Source of the DNA: Desulfobulbaceae bacterium
Lineage (GTDB): Bacteria > Desulfobacterota > Desulfobulbia > Desulfobulbales > Desulfobulbaceae
Direction: 5' to 3'
Assembly (NCBI GenBank): GCA_012744275.1
Contig: JAAYIE010000004.1
Span: forward strand, 1-33,103
DNA length: 33,103 nt
Notes under the pieces: model-generated
The model's database searches: none
Told to the model about the DNA's origin: nothing
Seen by the model: the letters and a program-made list of their open reading frames with translations, nothing else
Program-made: the position numbers and the translations under genes
Part shown: in pieces, positions 7,950 to 15,012 of the stretch
How the letters are laid out: every line of letters begins with the position of its first letter
Numbering within the stretch: the first letter of the stretch is position 1

Positions 7950-9170
7950 CTAAACGACGGAATCGACAGTTTCTCCTGCCAGAAAAGCCTGGGTGCTTTT
8001 TGCCACAGTACGCCCAAGTTCTACACACTCGCGCAGATGGCTATGATTTGGTACGTACTGCACCCTCACACCTGGATGGCAAATGGTTAACTTCAGGTCA
8101 TTCAGCATCTCGTTCATGTGCTTGACCGCCTCACCAGACCATCCGTAGGAGCCGAAGCACGCGACAATTTTCTTGGCAGGCCGTAGGCCTTTCATGTAGT
8201 AGAGGTAGTCGGCCATACGTGGCAGCATACCGTTATTCAGAGTAGGACAACCAAACACGAGCGCGCTGGCTTCAAGGGCGGCGGTCATGACATCGCTGCG
8301 ATGATTTACCGACAGATCGAACATGGTGTATTCTAGGCCCTCAGCGTGCAGTCCTTCGGCCACAGCCTTGGCCATCTTCTGAGTGGATTCCCACATGGTA
8401 TCGTAAATAACCAGCGCTCGGCCGTTGGTTTCATAGTTGCACCAGCGCTGGTAATCACGAGTAATCCTGGCCGGATCCTTACGCCAGATCACACCATGAT
8501 CCGGGGCGATCATCTTGATTGGCAGTTGCATCTCTTCCACCTGGGCCAGCAGTTTTTTGACCTGGGGTGAATACAGGGTAATGATGTTGGCGTAGTACTT
8601 GGTGGTTTCGTAGGTGAGAATACCAGGGTCTACCTCGTCATCAAAGCGCTCGCTGGTGGCCCAGTGCTCTCCGAAGGCATCGTTACTGAAGAGCAGAGCA
8701 TCTTCCTTGACGTAGCAGAACATGGAGTCTGGCCAGTGGAGCATGCGGGTCTCGATAAAACTGAGGGTTCGCTGGCCAATGCTCACCTCATCGCCAGTAC
8801 CGACCACGTGAAAGGGCCAATCTTCCTGGTGAAAGTGCTGCAGAAGAGCCTTGTGTCCCATTTTTGAGCAGATAAGTTTTTCCGGCTGTACCTCTGCGAC
8901 CACCCCGGGCAAACCGCCACTGTGGTCCAGTTCCACATGATTAACTACGATGTAGTCAATTTTTTTGGGGTCAATGATGTTGCGAATGCGGTGCATCATC
9001 TCGCTGCGGTAGGCTTCCTTGACTGTATCGATCAAGGTGATTTTTTCATCGATAATAAGGTAGGCGTTGTAGGTGGTGCCACGGTTGGTGGAATAGCCGT
9101 GGAAATCACGGGTAAGCCAGTCAATGGCGCCAACCCAGTATATACCTTTGGCCAGTTCTGTTTTCTTCAT
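7950..9170 (-). CDS. fprA: FprA-family A-type flavoprotein, rubredoxin:oxygen oxidoreductase (406 aa)
   Basis: Flavo-diiron protein reducing O2 to water (or NO to N2O) with electrons from rubredoxin. The metallo-beta-lactamase-like domain carries the di-iron ligands His78, Glu80 and Asp82 (HVELDHSG), His145 (MLHWPDS), Asp164 (FSNDAFGEHW) and His225 (IAPDHGVIW). The C-terminal flavodoxin domain starts near residue 252 with the FMN loop YDTMWESTQ and includes FGSYGWSGEA. Length is standard and no C-terminal rubredoxin domain is fused. AAGGAAG lies upstream of the start. It is the last gene of the block with rubredoxin and desulfoferrodoxin, its usual partners in sulfate reducers. Confidence 0.95.
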   Translation of the reverse strand: MKKTELAKGIYWVGAIDWLTRDFHGYSTNRGTTYNAYLIIDEKITLIDTVKEAYRSEMMHRIRNIIDPKKIDYIVVNHVELDHSGGLPGVVAEVQPEKLICSKMGHKALLQHFHQEDWPFHVVGTGDEVSIGQRTLSFIETRMLHWPDSMFCYVKEDALLFSNDAFGEHWATSERFDDEVDPGILTYETTKYYANIITLYSPQVKKLLAQVEEMQLPIKMIAPDHGVIWRKDPARITRDYQRWCNYETNGRALVIYDTMWESTQKMAKAVAEGLHAEGLEYTMFDLSVNHRSDVMTAALEASALVFGCPTLNNGMLPRMADYLYYMKGLRPAKKIVACFGSYGWSGEAVKHMNEMLNDLKLTICHPGVRVQYVPNHSHLRECVELGRTVAKSTQAFLAGETVDSVV

Positions 9171-9200
9171 GGACTTAAGCTTCCTTTTTTTTAGTAGGTG

Positions 9201-9548
9201 TTAAAAAGTGAGAATTGTATAGCCCTGTTGGATATAAGCTGCCATGGCTGGATGCCCGGCAAGTCCTTCAATCAGGGGAATCTGTTCCTGATCAATGGCA
9301 GTAAGCATCTGCAACTTTGTAGCACAGGCTTTGCATGCGCCCAGAATAAGCCCCGCATTCTTGGCCTTGGTATAGAGCGGATGCAGGAAATGGGTGGGAT
9401 CAGCCATGAGTGGAACGAGAGTAACTGATTCGCCTTCAAGGATGATTTTTCCCTCCATCCCTTGTTTGGCCATGTCAAGAGCATTGAGCAGTACATGTAT
9501 AAAACACAGGGGGTTATCTCGAAAGGTGAAAAAGATTATTTTTTTCAT
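9201..9548 (-). CDS. DsrE-like protein with a CxxC motif (115 aa), in the oxygen-defence block
   Basis: The protein begins with a strand (KKIIFFTFRDNP) and has the alpha/beta pattern and length of small DsrE-family proteins. The GACKACATK segment contains Cys72 and Cys75 as a CxxC pair, and another cysteine is at 15. Many DsrE-like proteins annotated as cytoplasmic proteins in anaerobes share the GxCxxCA segment. It lies 30 bases before fprA, so the two are very likely co-transcribed. The pair of cysteines suggests thiol/disulfide or persulfide chemistry linked to oxygen stress. The true function is unknown. No strong ribosome site is seen. Confidence 0.7.
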   Translation of the reverse strand: MKKIIFFTFRDNPLCFIHVLLNALDMAKQGMEGKIILEGESVTLVPLMADPTHFLHPLYTKAKNAGLILGACKACATKLQMLTAIDQEQIPLIEGLAGHPAMAAYIQQGYTILTF

Positions 9549-9576
9549 CTAATTTACCGGAGCAGTAAGCAGGGGA

Positions 9577-9619
9577 TTGCCGAGGCACAACACAGCACAT
9601 CGTGTTTTTGCCCCGGCAA
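9577..9619. other. Long imperfect hairpin between rubredoxin and the DsrE-like gene
   Basis: The arms 9577-9587 and 9609-9619 pair over 11 positions with one mismatch (TTGCCGaGGCA / TGCCcCGGCAA), and part of the interior can pair as well. It sits about 30 bases upstream of the DsrE-like gene in the transcript. It may be an mRNA processing or stability element, or part of a double terminator with the neighbouring 9634-9680 repeat. Confidence 0.4.
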
Positions 9620-9633
9620 CAACAGGTTGCAAA

Positions 9634-9680
9634 ACCAATAAAGCCCCGCCTCAAGCGAGTTGAAGCGAGGCTTTATTGGT
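9634..9680 (-). terminator. Stem-loop after rubredoxin, possible (partial) terminator
   Basis: Perfect 12-base arms (9634-9645 and 9669-9680, ACCAATAAAGCC / GGCTTTATTGGT) enclose a GC-rich interior that also pairs partly. Leftward the stem is followed by TTTTG only, so termination may be incomplete and allow some reading into the DsrE-like gene and fprA. Confidence 0.55.
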
Positions 9681-9697
9681 GTACTGCAGAAAAAGAA

Positions 9698-9856
9698 TCA
9701 GGCTTCTTCGAACTGATCCTTGCCGGCGCCGCAAAGCGGACAGGTCCAATCGTCCGGTACGTCGGCAAAGGAGGTCCCGGCTGCTACGCCGTTATCAGGA
9801 TCTCCCTCGGCGGGATCGTACACATAGCCGCAAACAATACACACGTATTTCTTCAT
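9698..9856 (-). CDS. rd: Rubredoxin (52 aa)
   Basis: Small mononuclear iron electron carrier. Translating this strand gives [20 protein letters not shown] at the start and [18 protein letters not shown] near the end, with the Fe(SCys)4 ligands in CxxCG (Cys6, Cys9) and CPLCG (Cys39, Cys42) and the conserved [10 protein letters not shown] and DDW. Length is exactly typical. GGAG lies 6 bases before the ATG. It stands between desulfoferrodoxin and fprA and should carry electrons from the reductase to FprA and possibly to desulfoferrodoxin. Confidence 0.97.
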   Translation of the reverse strand: MKKYVCIVCGYVYDPAEGDPDNGVAAGTSFADVPDDWTCPLCGAGKDQFEEA

Positions 9857-9910
9857 TATTTCTCCATCAGATTTTGGTTATGGTGGGATTCGTTGAATAG
9901 GTACACTGCA

Positions 9911-10291
9911 TCAGGCTTCAGCCTTCCATACGCCGTGCAGATTGCACAACTCGCGTACCACAACCTTATCGGCCTTGATGTTGAAGGTGGCTTCAGGGGC
10001 GTCGCCGGGGTTTAAATCCTGACGATATACCTTGCCATCGGCAATGAGTTCAATCCATTCAATCCAGTGTTTTTCTTCCATGGGGTGAGCCGTGGAGCCG
10101 ACAACGACCTTGTAGCCGTCGGCCGTCTTGGTGATGACCGGGACATGTTTTTCCTTGGATGCATCCACGGTGTTTTCGTTCATGATCTCCATTGGCTTGC
10201 CACAGCAAACCAGTTCGCCTGCACCAACATGCAGTACTTCCACGATATTGCCGCAGGTCGGGCACTTGTAGATCTCGTTTTTCTTGGTCAT
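9911..10291 (-). CDS. dfx: Desulfoferrodoxin, superoxide reductase (126 aa)
   Basis: Reduces superoxide to hydrogen peroxide without making O2. The N-terminal desulforedoxin domain has the centre I ligands Cys10, Cys13, Cys29 and Cys30. The C-terminal neelaredoxin domain has the catalytic centre II ligands His49, His69, His75, Cys116 and His119, with the Glu47-Lys48 pair that guides superoxide. All are at the positions known for Desulfovibrio enzymes, so this is a complete 2Fe-type protein. GGAGG lies upstream of the ATG. It comes 165 bases after perR and 54 before rubredoxin on the same strand. Confidence 0.97.
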   Translation of the reverse strand: MTKKNEIYKCPTCGNIVEVLHVGAGELVCCGKPMEIMNENTVDASKEKHVPVITKTADGYKVVVGSTAHPMEEKHWIEWIELIADGKVYRQDLNPGDAPEATFNIKADKVVVRELCNLHGVWKAEA

Positions 10292-10456
10292 GATACCTCC
10301 TCAATCGTTGGATGGTTGGCTATTTGGTATTCTTCTTAAACAACAAGCAACAAATAGACGAATAAGCACAGGCTGCCTTTTGTACAGCCGTGATTCTTCT
10401 TTTTATTCCACTGCTTCTCCAATCAGCATATTCCAAAGTGTTTGATCAGCTTGGGG

Positions 10457-10675
10457 TTATGCCACAGCATCTTTTCCGGCAGTAGTGATGCTATACACAC
10501 AGCGTGCTGGGCTTTCAATCAGCCCCTTTTTCTTGAGGGCTGTCAACTGACAGCTGACCTGTTTGGCTTCAAGGCCTGTTTTCTGTGCTATATCCTTGCT
10601 GCCGCAGGCGCTCTCCATGCCGGTCATGGCCTGGAGAATAACCTGTTGAGTATCACTGAGTTTAATCTGACTCAT
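10457..10675 (-). CDS. Possible independent start inside perR: stand-alone winged-helix protein (72 aa)
   Basis: Within perR, in frame, ATG at 10675 is preceded by GAGGAG with 5 bases between, a better ribosome site than that of perR itself. Translation from here would give only the C-terminal winged-helix domain (MSQIKLSDTQ...). Similar domains occur alone as ArsR/MarR-like small regulators. Either the two parts are made as one fused protein plus a short form, or two once separate genes have fused. The sequence cannot decide; no stop separates them. Confidence 0.4.
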   Translation of the reverse strand: MSQIKLSDTQQVILQAMTGMESACGSKDIAQKTGLEAKQVSCQLTALKKKGLIESPARCVYSITTAGKDAVA

Positions 10676-11080
10676 GCAAGCTCCTCTTTTTTGTTGGCAA
10701 TCCGGGCAGATGCCATAGTATTCTACTCGCCATCCTGTCAGCTGATACCCGTGTTTTTCCACAGGAATATCGCAGAGTTGACCCGCACCCGATAAAGGGG
10801 GGATGATATCATCAATGCGCTGGCATTCTGTGCAGGTAACATGGTCGTGGGGTTCCTGGTTCCAGTCAAAACGTTTCTGACGACCGGTAATCTCAAGTTT
10901 GCTCACCAAGCCTGCACCAGACAGGGTTTCCAGGTTACGGTATACTGTGGCCAAGCTGATTCGTGGCAATCGTTTCTTGACGCTCGTGTACAGTTCATCT
11001 GCCGTGGGATGCGTTCTGGTTCTTTTGAGTTCATCCAGAATAACTTCCCGCTGATGCGTCATTCGTACCGGGTATTTCAT
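10457..11080 (-). CDS. perR: PerR-type Fur-family regulator fused to a second winged-helix domain (207 aa)
   Basis: Residues 1-130 are a Fur-family repressor: a winged helix (about 7-65, PTADELYTSV, ISLATVYRNLETL) and a metal-binding dimer domain. His24, Asp72, His78, His80 and Asp91 have exactly the spacing of the regulatory ligands of Bacillus subtilis PerR (His37, Asp85, His91, His93, Asp104). The Asp at the second place is diagnostic for peroxide sensing rather than iron. Cys83, Cys86, Cys125 and Cys128 form the structural zinc site. A further 72-residue helix-turn-helix domain follows (QQVILQAMTG, SKDIAQKTGLEAKQVSCQL, KKKGLIES), which ordinary Fur proteins lack. The gene precedes dfx on the same strand. 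Confidence 0.9.
   Translation of the reverse strand: MKYPVRMTHQREVILDELKRTRTHPTADELYTSVKKRLPRISLATVYRNLETLSGAGLVSKLEITGRQKRFDWNQEPHDHVTCTECQRIDDIIPPLSGAGQLCDIPVEKHGYQLTGWRVEYYGICPDCQQKRGACMSQIKLSDTQQVILQAMTGMESACGSKDIAQKTGLEAKQVSCQLTALKKKGLIESPARCVYSITTAGKDAVA
10676..10686 (-). promoter_or_regulatory. Internal Shine-Dalgarno site within perR
   Basis: GAGGAG (10686-10681, read leftward) followed by CTTGC and ATG. It coincides with the junction between the Fur part and the extra winged helix, which is where an independent start would be expected if the two domains were once separate genes. Confidence 0.5.
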
Positions 11081-11171
11081 GGTCTTGTTCGTTATACTCC
11101 CCTATGGGCTGACAGATCTAATCGGTACAACCGCTATACCTCGGTAGGCGGTAATGCCACTGAGTAGGACT

Positions 11172-11186
11172 GTATAATCATTATTA
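11172..11186. promoter_or_regulatory. PerR-box-like operator 1 upstream of perR
   Basis: GTATAATCATTATTA matches the PerR box TTATAATnATTATAA at 12 of 14 defined positions. It lies about 90 bases upstream of the perR start in a short stretch much richer in A and T than its surroundings. Autoregulation of the regulator, and perhaps of the whole oxygen-defence block, is inferred. Confidence 0.65.
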
Positions 11187-11207
11187 CACCTTTTGGCCAT
11201 GACAAAA

Positions 11208-11222
11208 TAATAATGATTGTTA
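11208..11222. promoter_or_regulatory. PerR-box-like operator 2 upstream of perR
   Basis: TAATAATGATTGTTA matches TTATAATnATTATAA at 11 of 14 defined positions. Its centre is 36 bases from that of the first box, and it lies just beyond the nadB stop. A TTGTCA that could serve as a leftward -35 element lies between the boxes. Confidence 0.55.
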
Positions 11223-11237
11223 CCTAGCAAGGTTGAT

Positions 11238-12890
11238 TTAACCTATTACCGGCCCTAAACTCTCTTCACCTTGGGGATTGTGGAGTATAGTGTCAACGAG
11301 AAAGTTGGTATCATCCTTTTCGGGATAGTCAAGGGTATAGTGCAGGCCACGGGATTCATGGCGCCAGGTAGCACTGTGCACAATAAGCTCGGCCACTACA
11401 GCAAGGTTACGCAACTCGACCAGGTCTGGTGTGAGCAGATAGTCATAGAAGTGGGTGTGTATTTCCTTGAGCAGCCAATCCAGCCGCTCCCTCATCAGCT
11501 GCAATCGTTTAGTCCTGCGGACAATGCCTACATAGTCCCACATGAGCCGGCGGATACCATCCCAATTGTGGTTAACCAGGATACCTTCTTCCAGGGTAGC
11601 AGCGCCTCCGCTTTTCCACGCCTGGATGGGGCCACACTTCGGCAACCTACGTAGTGCGGCAAGGGTTTCTGGCATTTTCTCCGCAGCCCTGTGCGCGTAC
11701 ACCACGGCTTCGAGCAGAGAATTGCTGGCCAAACGATTAGCCCCATGCAGACCGGTACACGATGTTTCCCCCAGAGCCATTAGCCCGATCAGGCTGCTTT
11801 GCCCCCAATAATCAACTAAAACACCACCGCACATGTAGTGGGCAGCTGGCACCACGGGGATTGGCTCCTGGGTGATATCTACACCATAGCGTTTGCATGT
11901 TTCATAAATATTAGGAAAGCGATTTTTTATAAATTTTGCAGGCTTGTGGCTTATATCCAAATAAACACAGTCTGAGCCGCTGGTTTTCATTTCAGCATCG
12001 ATTCCGCGGGCGACTGCGTCACGGGTGGCAAGGTCGCCCCGTGGATCATATTGTTTCATGAAAGGTTCGCCTGCCTGATTCAACAGAACAGCCCCTTCCC
12101 CGCGTACCGCCTCTGAAATCAGGAAGTTTTTGATGTGTGGATTGAAGAAACAAGTGGGATGAAACTGGATAAATTCCAGATTAGCTACCTTTGCCCCTGC
12201 ACGGTAGGCCATGGCCACTCCGTCACCTGTAGCAATATCCGGGTTTGTCGTGTACAGATATACTTTGCCGCAGCCACCGGTGCACAGCACGGTGACTAAA
12301 GCGCGCCGAATTTCCACCTGACCGGTTGTACGGTTGAGTACGTACGCGCCCAGACATCGATCTTTGACGCCTTCGCGTGAGCCCCTTGTGCCTGCTTTGG
12401 AGGCAATGAGTAAGTCAACTGCCAGGTGATTCTCCAAGATTTCGATGTTGGCATGGGCTGCAGTCTGCTCCAGCAAAACGCGTTCAATTTCCTTGCCCGT
12501 CAAATCCGAGGCGTGGGCAACCCGCCGGGCTGAATGCCCGCCTTCCATGCCTAACTCGAAGTCCTGTCCATTTGGGTGCATCTGAAAACGAACGCCAAAA
12601 TCCATCAGCTCCCGCACCCGAGCAGGGCCTTCTGTGGTAACAATACGTACCACTTCTGCGTTACACAGCCCGTCGCCGGATATGAGCGTGTCCTGTATGT
12701 GGTCTTCAACAGAGTCCTCTACGGAGAGCACGGCCGCAATCCCCCCCTGTGCCAAGTTGGTGGCCGTATCCACCTTGTTTTTTTTGGTGATCAGGGTCAC
12801 CTTTGCGTGTTGAGCAGCCTTTAAGGCCAGGGAGAGACCGGAGACCCCGCTGCCGATCACCAGGATGTCGCTGTGGTATTCTGTGCTCAA
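11238..12890 (-). CDS. nadB: L-aspartate oxidase (550 aa)
   Basis: FAD enzyme oxidising L-aspartate to iminoaspartate, the first step of NAD synthesis; fumarate can serve as the electron acceptor in anaerobes. Signatures are the FAD loop DILVIGSGVSGLSLAL (about 9-24), TNLAQGGIAAV (about 44-54), EGGHSARRVAH, EFIQFHPT and RGEGAVLLN. Length is normal. The start codon is TTG at 12890: no ATG lies near, the FAD strand begins at residue 9, and AGG lies upstream. No nadA or nadC is in the window. The gene is divergent from parA, with parS between. Confidence 0.95.
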   Translation of the reverse strand: MSTEYHSDILVIGSGVSGLSLALKAAQHAKVTLITKKNKVDTATNLAQGGIAAVLSVEDSVEDHIQDTLISGDGLCNAEVVRIVTTEGPARVRELMDFGVRFQMHPNGQDFELGMEGGHSARRVAHASDLTGKEIERVLLEQTAAHANIEILENHLAVDLLIASKAGTRGSREGVKDRCLGAYVLNRTTGQVEIRRALVTVLCTGGCGKVYLYTTNPDIATGDGVAMAYRAGAKVANLEFIQFHPTCFFNPHIKNFLISEAVRGEGAVLLNQAGEPFMKQYDPRGDLATRDAVARGIDAEMKTSGSDCVYLDISHKPAKFIKNRFPNIYETCKRYGVDITQEPIPVVPAAHYMCGGVLVDYWGQSSLIGLMALGETSCTGLHGANRLASNSLLEAVVYAHRAAEKMPETLAALRRLPKCGPIQAWKSGGAATLEEGILVNHNWDGIRRLMWDYVGIVRRTKRLQLMRERLDWLLKEIHTHFYDYLLTPDLVELRNLAVVAELIVHSATWRHESRGLHYTLDYPEKDDTNFLVDTILHNPQGEESLGPVIG

Positions 12891-12924
12891 GGATGTGCCT
12901 ATTCGTGTGGGTGATGGATGTCAA

Positions 12925-12940
12925 TGTTTCACGTGAAACA
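12925..12940. promoter_or_regulatory. parS: parS centromere site (perfect 16-bp palindrome)
   Basis: TGTTTCACGTGAAACA is identical to the consensus parS site bound by chromosomal ParB (Spo0J). It lies 35 bases upstream of the nadB start and 220 bases before parA. ParB loads here as a CTP-dependent clamp and spreads, so nadB and parA expression may be affected. Such sites usually mark the region near the replication origin. Confidence 0.95.
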
Positions 12941-12997
12941 GGTTCGACAAGAAAGAGATGTTCTCGCTGGATGAATAATGGTGTACAGTATGCTGTT

Positions 12998-13025
12998 GCC
13001 TTAGTGGCAGCAGGTGCTGCAAGGC
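12998..13025. other. Two-part hairpin in the nadB-parA intergenic region
   Basis: GCCTT (12998-13002) pairs with AAGGC (13021-13025), and inside it GCAGC (13007-13011) pairs with GCTGC (13016-13020) around AGGT. It lies in the 269-base gap that also holds parS and the parA leader. No function was recognised; no T run follows. Confidence 0.35.
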
Positions 13026-13159
13026 GGCGACACCTTCTGAGCCTGTGAAAAACGAACAAGGATACGTGCATTTGTGCATCCCCATATTGCCCTGGCGCGC
13101 AGAATTTCGTGTACACCAGAGGCTATACCACTGCTCTATCTTGAAGAAAAGGAAATTCA

Positions 13160-13948
13160 TTGGAAACGAAAATAGTGGCCTTGGCCAACCAGAAGGGTGG
13201 GGTCGGCAAAACCACAACGGCGCTTAATCTGGCTGCCGCAGTAGCACTTCGAAAAAAAAAGGTGCTGTTGGTGGATTCCGATCCTCAGGGGAATGCCACC
13301 AGTGGGGCTGGTGTTGTAGTGGATGCGCAACAAAATATCTATCACTGCTATCTGGGCACACAGGAGACAAAAAAATGTGTGGTACCGGGCAGGCTAGATG
13401 GGCTGTGGGTCTTACCAGCCTCCATTGACCTGGTCGGAGTCGAAATTGAACTGATCGCCATGGAGCAGCGGGAAAGAAGGCTGAAACAGGCGCTGCGCCC
13501 CCTTGCAGGGCGCTTTGACTACATTTTTATCGATTGTCCGCCTTCCTTGGGCATACTAACACTGAACAGTCTTACCGCAGCCGATTCAGTGCTCATACCT
13601 CTGCAGTGCGAATATTTTGCCTTGGAAGGCCTGGCACTTCTGGTACAGACTATCCGCAAGGTCAAGAAAAGTTTCAACCGGGATCTCTTCATCGAAGGCC
13701 TCTTGCTCACCATGTATGACCGGCGTAACCGTCTGACCTATTCGGTGGCCAAGGAGATTCAGCAACATTTTGGCGACCAGGTATACACGACGGTAATTCC
13801 GCGCAATGTGCGCCTCAGTGAAAGCCCGAGCCATGGTCAGACCATTCACGAATACGACCCTGCAAGTGCAGGTGCTGAAGCTTATGTGCGCTTGGCCAAG
13901 GAGTTTTTGAGAAGAAACGAAAAGCAGGCACAGGGAGGACGGATGTGA
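13160..13948 (+). CDS. parA: Chromosome partitioning ATPase ParA (Soj) (262 aa)
   Basis: Deviant Walker ATPase that drives origin segregation together with ParB-parS. The deviant Walker A motif QKGGVGKTTT is at 11-20 (signature Lys12, P-loop Lys17), Walker A' is around Asp41 (VDSDPQGNATSG), and Walker B is DYIFIDCPPSLG with Asp125. There is no N-terminal DNA-binding domain, so it is the short chromosomal type. The start is TTG at 13160, with AAGGA 8 bases upstream; any later start would cut into the first beta strand. It overlaps parB by four bases. Confidence 0.95.
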   Translation: METKIVALANQKGGVGKTTTALNLAAAVALRKKKVLLVDSDPQGNATSGAGVVVDAQQNIYHCYLGTQETKKCVVPGRLDGLWVLPASIDLVGVEIELIAMEQRERRLKQALRPLAGRFDYIFIDCPPSLGILTLNSLTAADSVLIPLQCEYFALEGLALLVQTIRKVKKSFNRDLFIEGLLLTMYDRRNRLTYSVAKEIQQHFGDQVYTTVIPRNVRLSESPSHGQTIHEYDPASAGAEAYVRLAKEFLRRNEKQAQGGRM

Positions 13949-14829
13949 GTTCGAAAACAGTATTGGGCCGCGGTGTTGGGGCTTTGTTACCTGATACCAG
14001 TGAAGAGGATTTGGAAAACAGGTATTTTTTTTGCGATATCGATAAGATACTGCCAAATCCCAATCAACCTCGCGTCTTTTTTGATACGGAAAAGCTTCAG
14101 GAGCTGGCGGATTCGATCCGCGAAAAGGGAGTTATCCAACCATTACTGGTCACAAAGGGTGCTGGCAATCGCTATACCTTGGTGGCCGGAGAGCGGCGGT
14201 TGCGAGCGGCAAAACTGGTACAACTTGAAGAAGTTCCAGTTCTTCTGTTGGATGAAGCCCGCCAGGACGAGAGCTTGGAGTTGGCCCTGATTGAAAATAT
14301 TCAGCGCCAGGATCTAAATCCGATTGAGGAGGCTCAGGCCTATGCTCGTCTTATGGACGAATTTCAATTCACCCAGGAGGAAGTGGGCCGTAAAGTGGGG
14401 AAGCAGCGTTCCACCATCACCAACACCCTGCGTCTTCTGGCCCTGCCTGTTGCTATTCAGCAGGATGTGGCCACGGGGGTATTGAGCGAGGGGCATGCCA
14501 GGGCGCTTCTGCGGATTAAAGATGATGCGGAACACTTGAAAAGTTTACGCAACAAAATCCTGGCTGAAGGGTTGTCAGTTCGGGAAACTGAGCGTCTGTG
14601 CGCCAGGACCCCTGTTCCACCACCCCCGGGAGATCTGCAAAACAAAACCAGTACCACTTCTCAGCAAGAGACTCTGTCGCCATCGTACTGCCAGGCATTG
14701 ACTACTCAGTTGGGCAACCATCTGCGTACCCGCGTTCGTATAGTGCAGCAGGGACAGCGTGGGCGTCTCGAAATTGAGTACTATTCCCCCGATGATCTTG
14801 ACCGTCTGGTAGGCATGTTTATGGAGTAA
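13945..14829 (+). CDS. parB: Chromosome partitioning protein ParB (Spo0J) (294 aa)
   Basis: ParB binds parS and forms a CTP-fuelled sliding clamp. The N-terminal LGRGVGALLPD segment, which contacts ParA, is at about 7-17. The CTP-binding boxes include GERRLRAAK (82-90) and ENIQRQDLNP (117-126), and the helix-turn-helix (FTQEEVGRKVGKQRSTITNTLRLL) is at about 142-165. The C-terminal dimer domain follows after residue 225. The start is GTG at 13945 with GGGAGG upstream, overlapping the parA stop by four bases. No gene is visible in 14830-15012 after it. Confidence 0.95.
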   Translation: MSSKTVLGRGVGALLPDTSEEDLENRYFFCDIDKILPNPNQPRVFFDTEKLQELADSIREKGVIQPLLVTKGAGNRYTLVAGERRLRAAKLVQLEEVPVLLLDEARQDESLELALIENIQRQDLNPIEEAQAYARLMDEFQFTQEEVGRKVGKQRSTITNTLRLLALPVAIQQDVATGVLSEGHARALLRIKDDAEHLKSLRNKILAEGLSVRETERLCARTPVPPPPGDLQNKTSTTSQQETLSPSYCQALTTQLGNHLRTRVRIVQQGQRGRLEIEYYSPDDLDRLVGMFME

Positions 14830-15012
14830 GGGAACAGGGAATGCGAGGGAATGCAAGCTAAGGCCCATGCCAATTCCTAGTTCGAACACAACCCTGGGTC
14901 CTTGTTAGCGGTAAAATCCCCATCATATGCGCTGTATTTGTCTCGCATCCACCGCTTTACTCTGAGATCTTGGAATCATGGCTCCGAAGCTTCGCCCCCA
15001 ACAGTGCCGAAT

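Noticed and set aside
14902-15012. Longer N-terminus of the NAPE-PLD-like protein (37 extra residues)
   Set aside because: It would bury the signal-like sequence inside the protein and has no ribosome site; the ATG at 15013 gives a normal export signal.
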